NCBI GenBank assembly: GCA_028023455.1
Contig: JAQFVV010001014.1
Coordinates: 1 to 64,000 of the forward strand
Reading direction: 5' to 3'
DNA length: 64,000 nucleotides
Origin: Epiperipatus broadwayi
Lineage: Eukaryota; Onychophora; Udeonychophora; Euonychophora; Peripatidae
In this document: positions 41,550 through 53,174 of the stretch, piece by piece
How positions within the stretch are numbered: position 1 is the first letter of the stretch
Layout of the letters: the number at the start of each line of letters is the position of its first letter
Notes under the pieces: generated by a model
Database searches by the model: none
Told to the model about the DNA's origin: nothing
Seen by the model: the letters and a program-made list of their open reading frames with translations, nothing else
Position numbers and translations under genes: made by a program

Positions 41550-42654
41550 CTTTAAAAGGTTTTAGACTTCATGCATTATAAGTGCACTTTTTATTTCTTT
41601 TACCTTGTATTATAAATGCATTAAGTCCACATTTTTGGATGATTCTGTATGGGCCTTCGAATAGAGGGAAAAACTTTTTATATTGTTTCTCATTTAATTT
41701 GCTAACTGGCTGGGTTTTAACATAAACCCAGTCGCCTACCGTAAATTGTATTGGGCAAGCATTCTCCTTCTTTATTCTCTGTTCAGCTTTCTTCTTTAAT
41801 CTGTCTCTAGAAAAGCTTCAATCTTCCATTACATTTATCATTTCAGTAACAGTAGGAATGGGACACTTGAGGAGAGAAGGCTCAACTCGACCGTAGTGTA
41901 AGCATTCAGGCATTAACCCTGTAGATTCATGATATGTATAATTTAATTATTTTAACCATTTGTGGCAATACTTTAAACCACTGTTGATGGTTACCTTTCA
42001 CATGTACAAGAAATAAGTTCCCCAATTCTTTCATAACCTGTTTGCAAGGGTTAGATTGAGGGTTACGGTTAGAGGTGAGAACATGATGTATCTGTTCATG
42101 TTGAAGCCAATTCTTCCATTTCCTCAATATAAAAGGAGTTCCATGATCACTTAAAATCATCTGAGGTTTGCCAACTTGAACAAATTGTTTTTTCTTTTAG
42201 TACAGTTATGGAAGACCCAGTGTCAGCCTTTCATAGAGGATAAGCCTGTACTAATTTCGAGAAAACGTCACCACCAATATATATTTATTTCTATGAAATG
42301 ACTGTAGTGGACCATAAAAATCTATGGCTAGAAGCTTGTTTGGGTTCTTAGCTATTATTGGTGCTGGTGTTCCAGCGTAATTTTTATTAGCTGGTTTACT
42401 TTGCCGACACTCATGACACCTCTGTAACATAGTAACTACTGATTGATACAAGTTTGGCCAATAATACCATCTCTGTATAAGTTTACTAGTTTAAGAGATC
42501 CATAATGACCATATATACCATGCACATACTTTATTAGCCTTTCCCTTAAATTTTGCAGTATAAATACTCTCCAACAATCTACTTCCTTTTTAACCTGAAA
42601 CATCAACAACCCATTTATTATTTTATACCGATATAATTTGTTTTTTTCTTGCAT
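41550..42654 (-). pseudogene. Gypsy integrase with C-terminal GPY/F-like module (broken)
   Basis: Integrase joins the element cDNA to chromosomal DNA. The zinc-binding part is at 42436-42654 (HGIYGHYG) and CHEC near 42410. The catalytic core begins with LLAIDFYGPL (first Asp, about 42335). LSDHGTPF (second Asp, about 42150) is in another frame. The third acidic residue appears lost: the block NPQSNPCKQVMKELG (about 42060) has Lys where Gypsy integrases have Glu. The tail reads VGDWVYVKTQP and FEGPYRIIQK (about 41645-41735), a GPY/F-like module. At least three stops or frameshifts split the domain. No chromodomain was recognised after it. Confidence 0.85.
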
Positions 42655-42790
42655 GCAATTTTTTGTTGTCTGACATTTGCTTCTTTACAGCCTTGTATCA
42701 GCTTCCTGCACATAGTGTCCAAGTTTTGTAAAAAATGTAGTCTTTTGAAATCTTTCTCTATCGATACCACAGAATCTGCTTTAAGAGGCA

Positions 42791-44339
42791 TTAATCGAGC
42801 TTTTCTCCAGTGTTAAATTTTGACTGTGATCCATAAGTGGATTTCTGCTTAATATATCCAGTACTATATTTTCTTTCCTGGAGCAATGCATACCCTGTAG
42901 TTAATAATGCCCATCTTATAAGCCTATCATTAGTTACGTAACACCTATTTATAAACTCTAAGCTTTTATGATCGGTGATAATAATAATCTCAGACCCTAA
43001 AAGTAAATGCTTAAGTTTATTTAATGCCCAAACAATTGGCAATGCCTCCCTTTCCATAGTGGTATAATTTCTTTCTGCAGGATTTAATGTCCTACTGCAG
43101 GATTTAATGTCCTACTTAAAAAATACAAAACCTGAGGTGTCATCTCTTCATTCTCTTGAAACAGTACCGCTCCCAATCCTATACTACTACTATCAGTTTG
43201 TAACCTAAAAGGTTTGGTAAAATCCGGATAGGCGAGTGTTACAGTATCTACAAAATTTTCTTTGATCTGTTTAAATGCTTGCTCTTGTTTTTCCATCCAT
43301 TCCCACTTGCTTTCTTTTCTCAGTAAACGCACAAGTGCTTCCGTATCTATAGAACAATCCTTGTAGAACCTTTGGTAGAAATTGCATATACCAAGGAACG
43401 ATCTAATCTGTTTTCTATTCTTTGTTTGGGGGAATTTAACAATTGCTTCTATCTTGTCAGGATGGGGTCTCACCTTTTTAGCACATATGAGATGACCAAG
43501 AAATATAATTTTTTCCTGAAATATATTACTTTTCTTCAGATTTATTGTAATATTCTTTTCATGACACTCACGAAGGAACACAACTAAATTTTCTAAATGT
43601 TCCTGAGGGGATTGTGATGCAATCATGACATCATCCATATAATAGAGTAAAAATTCTTTTACCCTCGAAGAAAGTACCTGGTCTAAACATCGTAATAGCC
43701 CTGATCCACTGTTAATTAGTCCAAATGGAACTCGTTGAAACACATACATAAAGCCTTCATAACAGAATGCCATGTATTTTTGATCCTCAGCATGAAGCAC
43801 CATCTGCCAGAAACTTGATGTCAAATCGAATGACGAAAAATATTTTTTCCTTTAAATTCCAACAGCAAATCTGTGATTTGGGGCAGCACATCCCAATCAG
43901 GTATAGTAATAGTATTTAACTGATGAGCATCTAAGCATACTCTCATAGAGCTTTCCTTTTTTTTTACAATTACTAAAGGGTTTATATACAGTGACTGTTG
44001 TTTTTTTATAATAACCCATTGTTCCATTTGTTGTATTTGTTTATCAACTTCCTCTTTATATTTGACAGGAACTGGGTACGACCTACCCTGAAAATGAGTT
44101 TCTTCTTTCACCTTTATCTGATGAACATATCTCTTTATAATTCCTGGTTTAATGGCGAATACTTGTTCATTTTTCAAAAGTGCCTCTTTAAGTTGACTTT
44201 TCCAGCCCCCATTATTATTACCTAACTCAGTTATTTTACATTCTATTTCTTGGTATATGTCATTAGTTACCATGTAAGCTACCTTGTTAGCACTCTGTCT
44301 GCTATATCCACTAAATGGCACCTTTTCGTTTTCTATCAT
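42791..44339 (-). pseudogene. Gypsy reverse transcriptase and RNase H (broken)
   Basis: The N-terminal part (43821-44339) includes KKKESSMRVCLDAHQLN. A 1-nt frameshift near 43851, in an A-rich run, separates it from the main RT frame (43084-43824). Motif A SFDLTSSFWQ straddles the break. Then come PFGL, LLYYMDDVMIAS (motif C), LGHLIC and FLGICNFYQRF. RNase H starts with LQTDSSSIGLG in the same frame and resumes at 42791-43057 with MEREALPIVWAL and TDHKSLEFI. A 20-bp tandem duplication (43075-43094 and 43095-43114) causes the break between the two RNase H parts. The catalytic residues seen are mostly intact, so loss of function comes from frame damage. Confidence 0.9.
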
Positions 44340-44539
44340 TATATTCTTTTCGCTATAATTAATTTTCCTCCCAGTTCAGTGCATAAAATCCGACCCCAAT
44401 ATAAGATCTTCTACCAAACTTGGCATTGATAATAATGTATGCTGTATTTTTTTCCTCCCACTTGTACTTCCCTGTATATTTGTATAGGATCTAACTTAAC
44501 TCTTTTGCTATTAGCCATAGTTATTTCAGACTTTCTTAA

Positions 44540-44680
44540 TGGTAACAAATGTATTTCCCTCTTCTAAACTCTGATTTGATCTAATATTTTATTTGAGATT
44601 ATTGAGACTTGACTCCCCATGTCTAGTAGGGCCTGTATCTCTATTCCCAGTATTTTTATCGTTATCATAGGGCAAGTTTG
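44540..44680 (-). pseudogene. Gypsy aspartic protease remnant
   Basis: The minus strand reads IQALLDMGSQVSIIS around 44580-44640. This is the protease active-site region, which normally has D-T/S-G. Here it is D-M-G (44615-44623), a change expected to abolish activity. The flanking frame is fragmentary. Confidence 0.7.
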
Positions 44681-44928
44681 TTCTGCCATCATTTGTATTT
44701 TCTATTCTTCCTCAATTACTATATTTAATAGATTAGGGAGTTGTTCTTGTTTCTCTTCTTCCTGTACATTTTCTTCCTTTCTAAGAATTTCCAATATATC
44801 TTCCACACCTTCGCACCTACAGACAGTTAATCTCTCTCATATATTTTGTGGCAATTTTTTTATAATACTTATAATTTGCTGTTCACCAATAAAATATTTT
44901 ATCATCCTTCTCAATTTTATCATTATCT

Positions 44929-45249
44929 TTAAAAAAACTGTCTATATCCTATCCTTTCTTCTTTTTTATACCTTTCTACTTCTACCACTCTTCGTAACTT
45001 TTCTTGTCTCTTTACATTCCAAAATGTATGTATTAATTTATTTTTGTACTGTTTGAAATCATCTGGTCTTTTCTGTATCATTTTCCACCAATCTCTTGCC
45101 ATGCCCACCAAATAATTACTTGCTATAACTATTTTTTCTTCTTCCCTTGCCTCGTACATACAAAAACACTCTTCTAAACTTTCCAAGTGTTCGAATAGAG
45201 TCTCCTCTTTGTCTCCTTCAAACATTTTTATCTTAATTTTATCCTGCAT
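44929..45249 (-). pseudogene. Gypsy gag remnant
   Basis: Gag forms the particle that packages element RNA. This 106-codon frame has the pattern of a retrotransposon capsid: an acidic N-terminal helix region, ARDWWKMI, then FKQYKNKLIHTFW and a charged C-terminal end. It is the first coding block after the 5' LTR and the primer-binding site. The frame ends early, and the segment between it and the protease (about 44680-44929) is broken, so any zinc knuckle is lost or unreadable. Confidence 0.75.
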
Positions 45250-45387
45250 ATTATCTACAGTATTTTAAATTTACTTCTGACACTCAAAACCCTCCCCTAC
45301 TGCGACACTAACTTCTCACTCTAACCACCTGAACCTGCCTTACTCCACTTTTACCCTAATCTCAAGATGTTTATTTAGCTAACAAGC

Positions 45388-45406
45388 CCTACACGTTGAG
45401 ACGCCA
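45388..45406 (-). other. Putative primer-binding site
   Basis: On the minus strand TGGCGTCTCAACGTGTAGG follows the 5' LTR after about 30 nt. The TGG start fits a tRNA 3' CCA. The tRNA cannot be named, and the distance from the LTR is larger than usual. Confidence 0.5.
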
Positions 45407-45436
45407 TTTTCTTTAATTTTACCTGCTCCTATCCTC

Positions 45437-47036
45437 TGTAACAATACATTTTGTTACACTCTTAAATGTTATGAGATTGCAATGTATGGTGGTCGTTTGA
45501 GGGTGCCACTAAACATTTCTGCCTAGACCATATTATAAAAAAAAAATTTATAATAACGGTTGATTTATTTACGAATGGCAATCACCAATTGCAAACCTTA
45601 AAATTATTTTCTTTTTAACGGACCAAAAGATCACAAAATGAAAGATAAGAATTAATTATAATAACTAAAAAAAAACAGATCGACGCTTAAATATTGTTGA
45701 AATATTTATTAACCTTTATTCTATTTGTTGGTTATTCCCTTCCCTCGCATTTGTCAAATCAAACCCTCCTGATCCTTTTTCTTTCTAATCAAGATTTAGC
45801 ATGTATCATTCTCGAAGGATCATGTGCCATCACTTTACCAGTTATACAATATTTCATCAAATATCATGGTATATATCTATGAGGGAACTCAAGGGTGACT
45901 TACTATAAGAGTGCATTTGTTAAAAATAAATGCAGTCAAACCTCCTCTTTCTAATGTTAAATCTTTTACTTGTCCTTAGAGCGAGTATACAATTTTTCTT
46001 ATCCCTATCTATACATTATAAGAATAACAATCATAGAAACTAAAGTTAATTAATAGGCTGTAACAAAAAAATTAAATAATAAAAAAAAACAATATAATGT
46101 GGGTTAATTAAAATTAGTAAGTACATCTACTTAAAGACTATATGTCTCCCTTTCTATTGCTGAAACTTTGAGATATTTGAAGTGAAGGCTTTTCTTTCTT
46201 TTTTTTTAAATCTATTACGCAAATGTCTCTTGAAATTACAACAAAAAAAGTCTATTGTACCCTGATCAATCAGTGTAAATCCTGTGTGGGTGGAATATTT
46301 CACTCTATATTCTTCATGGTTTGTCCATGTCTCCTTCCAGTCCTTTCTCCTTGGCTAGCTCTCTATGTATGGCATTTACAAGGCAGTTCTAGGTGGCAAT
46401 AGCAAGAGGTTCCCAAAAGGGAAAGTTCTGTTAGCTCTAGCCATTCAACATTTTCTCCTTGTGCTTTTTAGGTCTTTACTATTCAACAGTCTGAGACGAA
46501 TTGAAACTTATCAATTAGATATTGACCTCGGCAGAAATCCAATTAATTTTTAAACAAAAGGAAAGTCCGTAATTATAGTTTTTTTTCTTTCAAAGTCTCA
46601 GTTTACACCTTTAATATTCTCTTCTTTTATTTCATATTTTATTTTAAAATTCCAAAAAAACATTCCAATTGATCAGTATAATAGATAGCATAGAAATACC
46701 TTCACTGTCAAAGTCCCAACAATAAAACTAATTGCTTTCTCTTACTTTCTATCTTTAAAAATTTTTTTAAAGACTAAACAAAAGACAAACTTTTATCAAT
46801 AAGCAAGATCTTGATCTAATTTTTAATTTCTTAAATCCCCATTTTAAAACTAAGTGTTAATTTATTTTTTTAAAATTGTGTATTATAAAATGATATTTAT
46901 ATTTTAACAATATATATATGTGCGTGTTTATTTATTTCTAATAAAATAAGTTTATTACAATGTATATATTTTATTTTTACCAAATATGTATGTATATATA
47001 TGTATGATTATGAGCTGGATAAAAAATACCAGCTCA
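45437..47036 (-). repeat. Gypsy 5' LTR
   Basis: This 1600-bp repeat is the 5' LTR in the coding (minus) sense, matching 39864-41471. Confidence 0.93.
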
Positions 47037-50000
47037 ATGTATATTATTAAAGAAGTGAATATGCAGACATTTTATCAAATATATATATATTGGAATGACC
47101 GAATTATTTTTTTATATACAAGAAAATTGAATGTAAGCCTTTTTCATTTTGTAATTTTGTATAGAAATGAACTTGACCACTTTGAATACAAATGCAAGTT
47201 TGATATTTATTGCTTAAATATGTTGTGCTCTCTTTAACAAAAGTATAGTTATCATTGTAAATAATTAATGATCATTTGATATCTATATTTTGCTCTGTCT
47301 ATTGATACATTAATGGTTCTATATTGTGATACAGAGTATGTATATCTCCACTGATCTTGTTGGTATTGTTTTACCTTGCTATAATTTGAGAATGACTAGT
47401 GACAGTTTTTAGCTGATAGGATGTTCCAATAGAATGGCATCCAATAGATTAATATTAATATTCAGCATGGGCTGATGGAGAGTTGCCTATTGCTGATTTC
47501 ATGAGAGGAAAGATTAGTAGAGGCTAAGTAGTAATTAATGCTTGTTAGCATAAATAACCCTAAAGAAAGGATATCCATGGTCTGATTTCTATTTTTTGTG
47601 ATGAAGCAAAGCCCACACATGTTTATACCCATTGAGAGGTAGTAGAATCAGCCATATTATTTTACCACTGTCATGTTGTTTATATAGCTCCCTTGTTAAT
47701 GTTAAATTCCTCATGATGATATAGAGTTAGTTTTTCCACCATGTATGGTGAAGTATAGTAGTTCAAAAGATTAGTAGAGGGTAAGTAGTAATTAATGCTT
47801 GTTAGCATAAATAACCCTAAAGAAAGGATATCCATGGTCTGAATTCTATTTTTTGTGATGAAGCAAAGCCCACACATGTGTATACCCATTGAGAGGTAGT
47901 AGAATCAGCCATATTATTATACCACTGTCATGTTGTTTTATATAGCTCCCTTGTTAGTGTTAAATTCCTCATGATGATATACAGTTAGTTTTTCTACCAT
48001 GTATGGTGAAGTATAGTAGTTCAAAAATCATATAGCAAGTATAAAATAATGTTGAATTTAAGAACACTAGTTTATCTGTATTGTTAGCTTAATTGTTATA
48101 GTGTTTTATTATGTTGTAGGATCATTATCAGTTATAGACAGATCAAACTAAGATTATTGATAATGGTAGAATTTTTTTGATGTAAAAGCAAGAGATGCAT
48201 ATTGGCAGTGTCGATTCATCTTCATCAAGTAATGATTTTACAATAGATTGGTAAGATCAGAAGTTATTCAATAATTAAGTTGTGGATATAGGTAATGTTG
48301 TAGTGAGATCTATGTGTATTTGACTTTTGATGTTTATTCTTACTTTAATGCATCAAACCTATTCATTTCAAATTTGAATAAGTTATTAATTGTGCAGAAT
48401 ATGATAATTGCCCTTATCATATTCTGATAAAAGAAAGGGCTTTAGGAGAATGCAATACTTCATGAGTTTCTTTGAATTCTAAATTTAAACTTTGTGCATA
48501 TCCTAAAGTTCTAAATATATTGCTAGTTTTGTAATTTAAGTGCTAATTCAACTTAAATAAGTTTCATTATTTTATTCTTTAAAATAGGCTAAATTGTAAT
48601 AAATGATACTGTTGAACATCAATTTATAAGTTAGTCGCATTGACTGAGTATATAGTCAATGGGATACCAAGTATTTTCCCATTTATAAGTTCTTTTAATA
48701 TATTGGTTTTATTTCATGCCATGTCTGTGAATTAAAAAAATTTGTAAATATTATAAATAAAGTTTGTTGTATTTAAAAATTTATTTAGTTGCCTGTAATC
48801 TTATTGCTAATTACCACATATAAACACTATTATTGTTATTGCTATCAACCTATCAGAAGATTATAAATTGAAATCATCATCAATTAATATAGCACTATTA
48901 ACTAAATTATGCTATATCATAATAATTTTGGTAAGCCTTGTAATTTGTTAGTACATCTAATGCATAATCACACAATAATCAAAATGTTAATAACTTATAG
49001 TACATATTGTTTAAGTAATAGATTAAAAGATAAATATAATATTGATTTGATTGATTTAGTTAAATCCACAGAGCTATCATTCACTGATCTTGCTCACATG
49101 GTTTATCATTATCTAATAACAGGAATTTGGTAAGTTATTGTTTTTTTTTAATTATTAAATAGTCATTCCCAGTCATAGATTTTAAAGTTTAGATTAGTTA
49201 TGAAGTTTATGTGTAACTGTTAAATATAGTTCTTAATTTGAGTTTAGATTGAGAGCTGTTATGTGCATTATGTTTGGGTAGTGGTAAAATCCCTCTTACT
49301 GACCCAAATATACTTTGTATAATGATTTTGAATGTTAGAACCCTGAGAAGAATTAGTTGTTAAGTTTTAAGATAGAATTTAAATTTGTAAGAAATTTTAT
49401 ATCTAGTTAATTATTATAGTTGGACTTGAAATAGATTACTTTCACTGTTTTATGAAGTCAACTAAACTTTAAGGTATAAATTATTTTTGTTGTTGTTGTT
49501 GTTGTAAAAAGTATAGTTTGTTTTAACTTCATGATAAAATTCTGGTTGTGTCAAGCTTGAAATTCCTATTTTTAGTTAGCTTATCTTTTTACCATTTAAT
49601 CTCATATTAGTTTATAGTTTAAAATTCCAGTCTTCATCATCAACATTGTTCTTTAATTTCATCTTTATCATTCTTATAGTTATTCATTCTCATTTGACAT
49701 TAATTCATTATCATAATTGATTAATCATACATCAACTTTTATTCTTTTATCATCTTAACTATTCATTAACTCTTATTCTATTATCATCTCAATCATTCAT
49801 TATTCTCATACATCTTTGCTCTTTTCTCTTCATTCTTAGACTCATTTCATTCCACCAGTTAATTATTACTTCTTTCCATCATTCATGTAGTCATCTACAT
49901 CATAATTTACTTAACATTTCATTTATAAGTTTAATTTTTCTAATCATTCCAGAGATATAATTATTAATTATTTATTAGTTTGCTGAACATCAAATTTAAC

Positions 50001-50277
50001 TCATCACTTTTTGTTTGTGTGGATTTTAAAACTGGTTTGACCAGAAGTTATTATCTCTATTAATCACCTTGTGATCTTCTTTAGATCTATAGTTTTATGC
50101 TAGTTTTATTCAATACAGTAATCATTTTGTTTGTTTTACATTTTTGTTTCTTTATTCTTATATTCTTGATAATGAGAGTATGATAGGTTGCATAGGAGAA
50201 TTTAGTCGCTAAAATGTATGGTATGATTTGTTGATTGACCAGATAGATCAGGGAGAAGATTACAATATATATATATA
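47037..50277. other. AT-rich non-coding DNA
   Basis: No gene is supported. It includes a two-unit tandem duplication (47510-48025), a small hairpin TTTGGGT/ACCCAAA at about 49274-49310 and a short (GTT)n run near 49489-49506. Confidence 0.6.
47510..48025 (+). repeat. Tandem duplication, 2 x 258 bp
   Basis: AGATTAGTAGAGG starts at 47510 and again at 47768. Both units run through GATATCCATGGTCTGA and CATGTATGGTGAAGTATAGTAG with only a few differences, so the duplication is fairly young. No coding content was recognised. The frame at 47680-47889 on the minus strand merely spans the junction. Confidence 0.9.
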
Positions 50278-52453
50278 TTATAATGGTTCGGATTAGGGTC
50301 TTAACATATCTGCACTACGAGGGCGCCACTATGCTACTTAGAACCTAGAAAATTTATATGGTAGGCAGATACGTAACTTAAAAAAAATTTTTTTTTTAAT
50401 TTTATATATTTTGATTCCAGTCATTAGCCCATTGTCACTAGCTCATGAAGTAGCAGAGGTTTATACATATTTATTAAAATATACTTCATTTATAAATTCT
50501 TGTCTAAGAATATTTTTAAAAAGAATAAAATAAGCCACTGCCAGTAATTATACACACAAACATTTATTTACGCACATATATAATATTTAAAATAGCTTTA
50601 GTATCAATTTTACATTTTAAAATTTAACTTACATTTTTAATTTTTATAAGTTTACACAGATGGGTTTATAAAAGTTTGTTTTATAATGTTGAGTATAGAT
50701 CGATTACATAGATTACATGGTTAAAAACATTTCAAAATAAACATAAACGATCAAAATATAAAATCATTGGTGGAATTGCAGAGGGAAATTTATAAAAAAA
50801 CCCAATGGCATTCATCATAAGATGCTGCATTGACACCAATAACTTAAAAGACATGCAAATAAATACATTTTAGATATTCACTGTAAGGTATCATTATTTA
50901 CCAAATGTCTATATATTTTGATCGAATATGAAAACCAAAAACATAATTAACGATAACGAATCCATGCAAGCATCTATACCCAACTTAAATTTAATGCATT
51001 CTTATTTATAGTGTCGAGTATGAATAGACAACATAGATTTGTATTTAAAAAGAAAATATTCTATCCTTATTTAACCTTAGGCCAAAAGTTCGTAGTTAAA
51101 CCAATTTCAATCCATCTGATATATCGATGTATTCAATGTAATACGAATACGACAACCTGAAATACCATACTGTCAGGAATGTACATCTGAGCAGCAGGGT
51201 TAAGAGAAGAAATTGACTCTCATCCAGATAGGAATACTACATCTATCTGATGAGAAGAGCAATAAAAAAACTCCATAGGAAAGTACTGCGATCATTTTTG
51301 CCAACTTATGATCGCATTCCATAGGCCAAAGGGGTTGTGTGCCGTATAATTCAATTCTGCACATAGCAAACCTTGTACTACATCTACTAATTAGGCCAAT
51401 ATATCCCATCCATTGACCTAATTCAACTATGAAATTAATAACCTAAGATTACCCTCCCCTAATAAAACTTTACAAATCTATATAGCTATTCATGCCCGAC
51501 TTAAGTTTAACATTTATATAATTTATTTTAACAAAAAACAAAAATCATAAATAAAACTTAAAAGAACAAAAAAAATGGAAATGATTTTAAAAAAGAAATA
51601 CATCAAATAAAAAGAATTAATAAAGAATTTAGTTTGGTCAGATAGGATTCTATTTCTATAAATTAAATACTGGGAAAGTTTATATTTTAGATTTCTTAGT
51701 GTTTTCAAATTAATATTCATTTAAGTTCATAATGTGCTTACAGTTTTAGAAATGTTCATTAGTTATATACTTGTTACTGTTTTAAAAAAGTTCATCCTTT
51801 ACAGTTGCTTGCCATTTGGAATCCAGCATTAAATTCCCCGATGATCCTGTAGTCCTCAATATAAGAAAAGCAATGTTTCATTTTCCTTTTCTAAAACAAC
51901 TGAAGGAATTGAAAGTGCGTCTTTCAATCTCTTCACCTCCAAGTCTCTGACTTAACACATCTTCGTCTTCTCTTAATTTTTTTTTACTCAATTCCTTATT
52001 TATTTCCAAACTTTTTCTTTTATATGTAACTTTTGGATCCAAAGGACATTATGTTTCAATTTCCCAATGGATTTCTTTCATTGGCTATTAGTTTCTATTG
52101 TTTTCCTATCTGACCGTTGCTTATACATTTAAATGCCCAAGGACTAGTTCACTTGGACTAATTAAAATAATCATTTCCATTTTTCAATAACATTAATTAA
52201 TTTGTTTTGTATAAACTTAGATATATTTTTATTTTTAAATCTTTACTGAAAATTTAGTTTTAAAATACTTTTTCTTTTTTAAAGTTTACATTTAATAATT
52301 TTTTTCATCCTTGTGATTTTATATATATGAGTTTAAGATAGAATTAATTTTCAATTTTTAATTCATAAAAAAGAAGTTTTTATTTGCAGACTTTTATTTT
52401 TTTATGTTTAATAATAATAAAAAAATAATGTAATGGCGTATGTGCCTGTTACA
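50278..52453 (-). repeat. LTR-like repeat, 3' copy
   Basis: It aligns with 53175-55326 over its full length with about 2.9-kb spacing. Shared landmarks include GGCAGATACGTAA, CATTAGCCCATTGTCACTAG and CTGTCAGGAATGTACATCTG. Confidence 0.8.
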
Positions 52454-53174
52454 TATCAGTAAACTAGCTTAAAAAAAATAAACAAAAAAAAATATATTTT
52501 ACTTTGGGTTAGTAATTTGGTACATGGTTACCGAAAACATTTGCAAAACATTCAGTTAGTAATTTTACAAAAAGACTATATAAAAAAAAAATTTTGACCA
52601 TCGTTTTCTATGAACCACTACATTTACATCTCCTCCCTTCAAAAGTTCTATTTTCCATACATTTTATTTTTACACACAGCATGACAAGCAAATTATATAA
52701 ATTATTTATTTAAAAAGGTTGTACTAAGGTAAATATGTTTTAAGAAATAATGGGTTTAAACATGTATATTTGTAGCACAATTATAAATACCACCAACTTA
52801 CTTATGACTGATTGAAATGCATACATAGGGTTACACTGAAGTAATTCCCAAACATACTCATCATAAGGTACCACATTTACCATCATAAACTTATGTGGCT
52901 GTGGGCGCCTATACACATAAAAGCATAATATATATTAACAAACAAAAAAACATATTAATTGCAACCTTTTGACTTTCTTTTTAACAAAATACAATTTAAT
53001 ATTGTTAATATTTTTTCGTGTTTAATATATGTGCTATTTCTTTCTGGCAGTGCTTTTATAAGATTCAAAGTGTATAGGGTTTTATGTAAATAGATAAAAA
53101 TATCTCACTTTGAAAAAAGAAATTTACTCAGGGTATACGTGGTTTATTAAAATCGGCTCATGTTGGGAGACCAA
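52454..53174 (-). other. Internal region, non-coding, with possible polypurine tract
   Basis: The right 480 bp match 30541-31016. The left part contains, on the minus strand, GAAGGGAGGAGATG (about 52637-52650), which looks like a polypurine tract; however, it lies about 190 bp from the LTR start, so its role is uncertain. There is no ORF. Confidence 0.55.

Larger units (their letters stand above)
39864..47036 (-). mobile_element. Ty3/Gypsy LTR retrotransposon, full length, inactivated
   Basis: This 7.2-kb element on the minus strand has two direct LTRs of 1.6 kb. The LTRs begin TGAGCTGG and end TGTTACA on the coding strand, so they carry the standard TG...CA ends. ATGT flanks both sides (39860-39863 and 47037-47040) as a 4-bp target duplication. 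The internal order is gag, protease, RT, RNase H, integrase with GPY/F-like tail, which is the Gypsy order. The LTRs differ at many positions, so insertion is not recent. Every coding domain has at least one disabling change. Confidence 0.93.

Noticed and set aside
43372-45056. Plus-strand frames at 43372-43587, 43998-44225 and 44619-45056
   Set aside because: They lie opposite the Gypsy gag and pol remnants and have only Phe/Ser/Leu-rich antisense composition.
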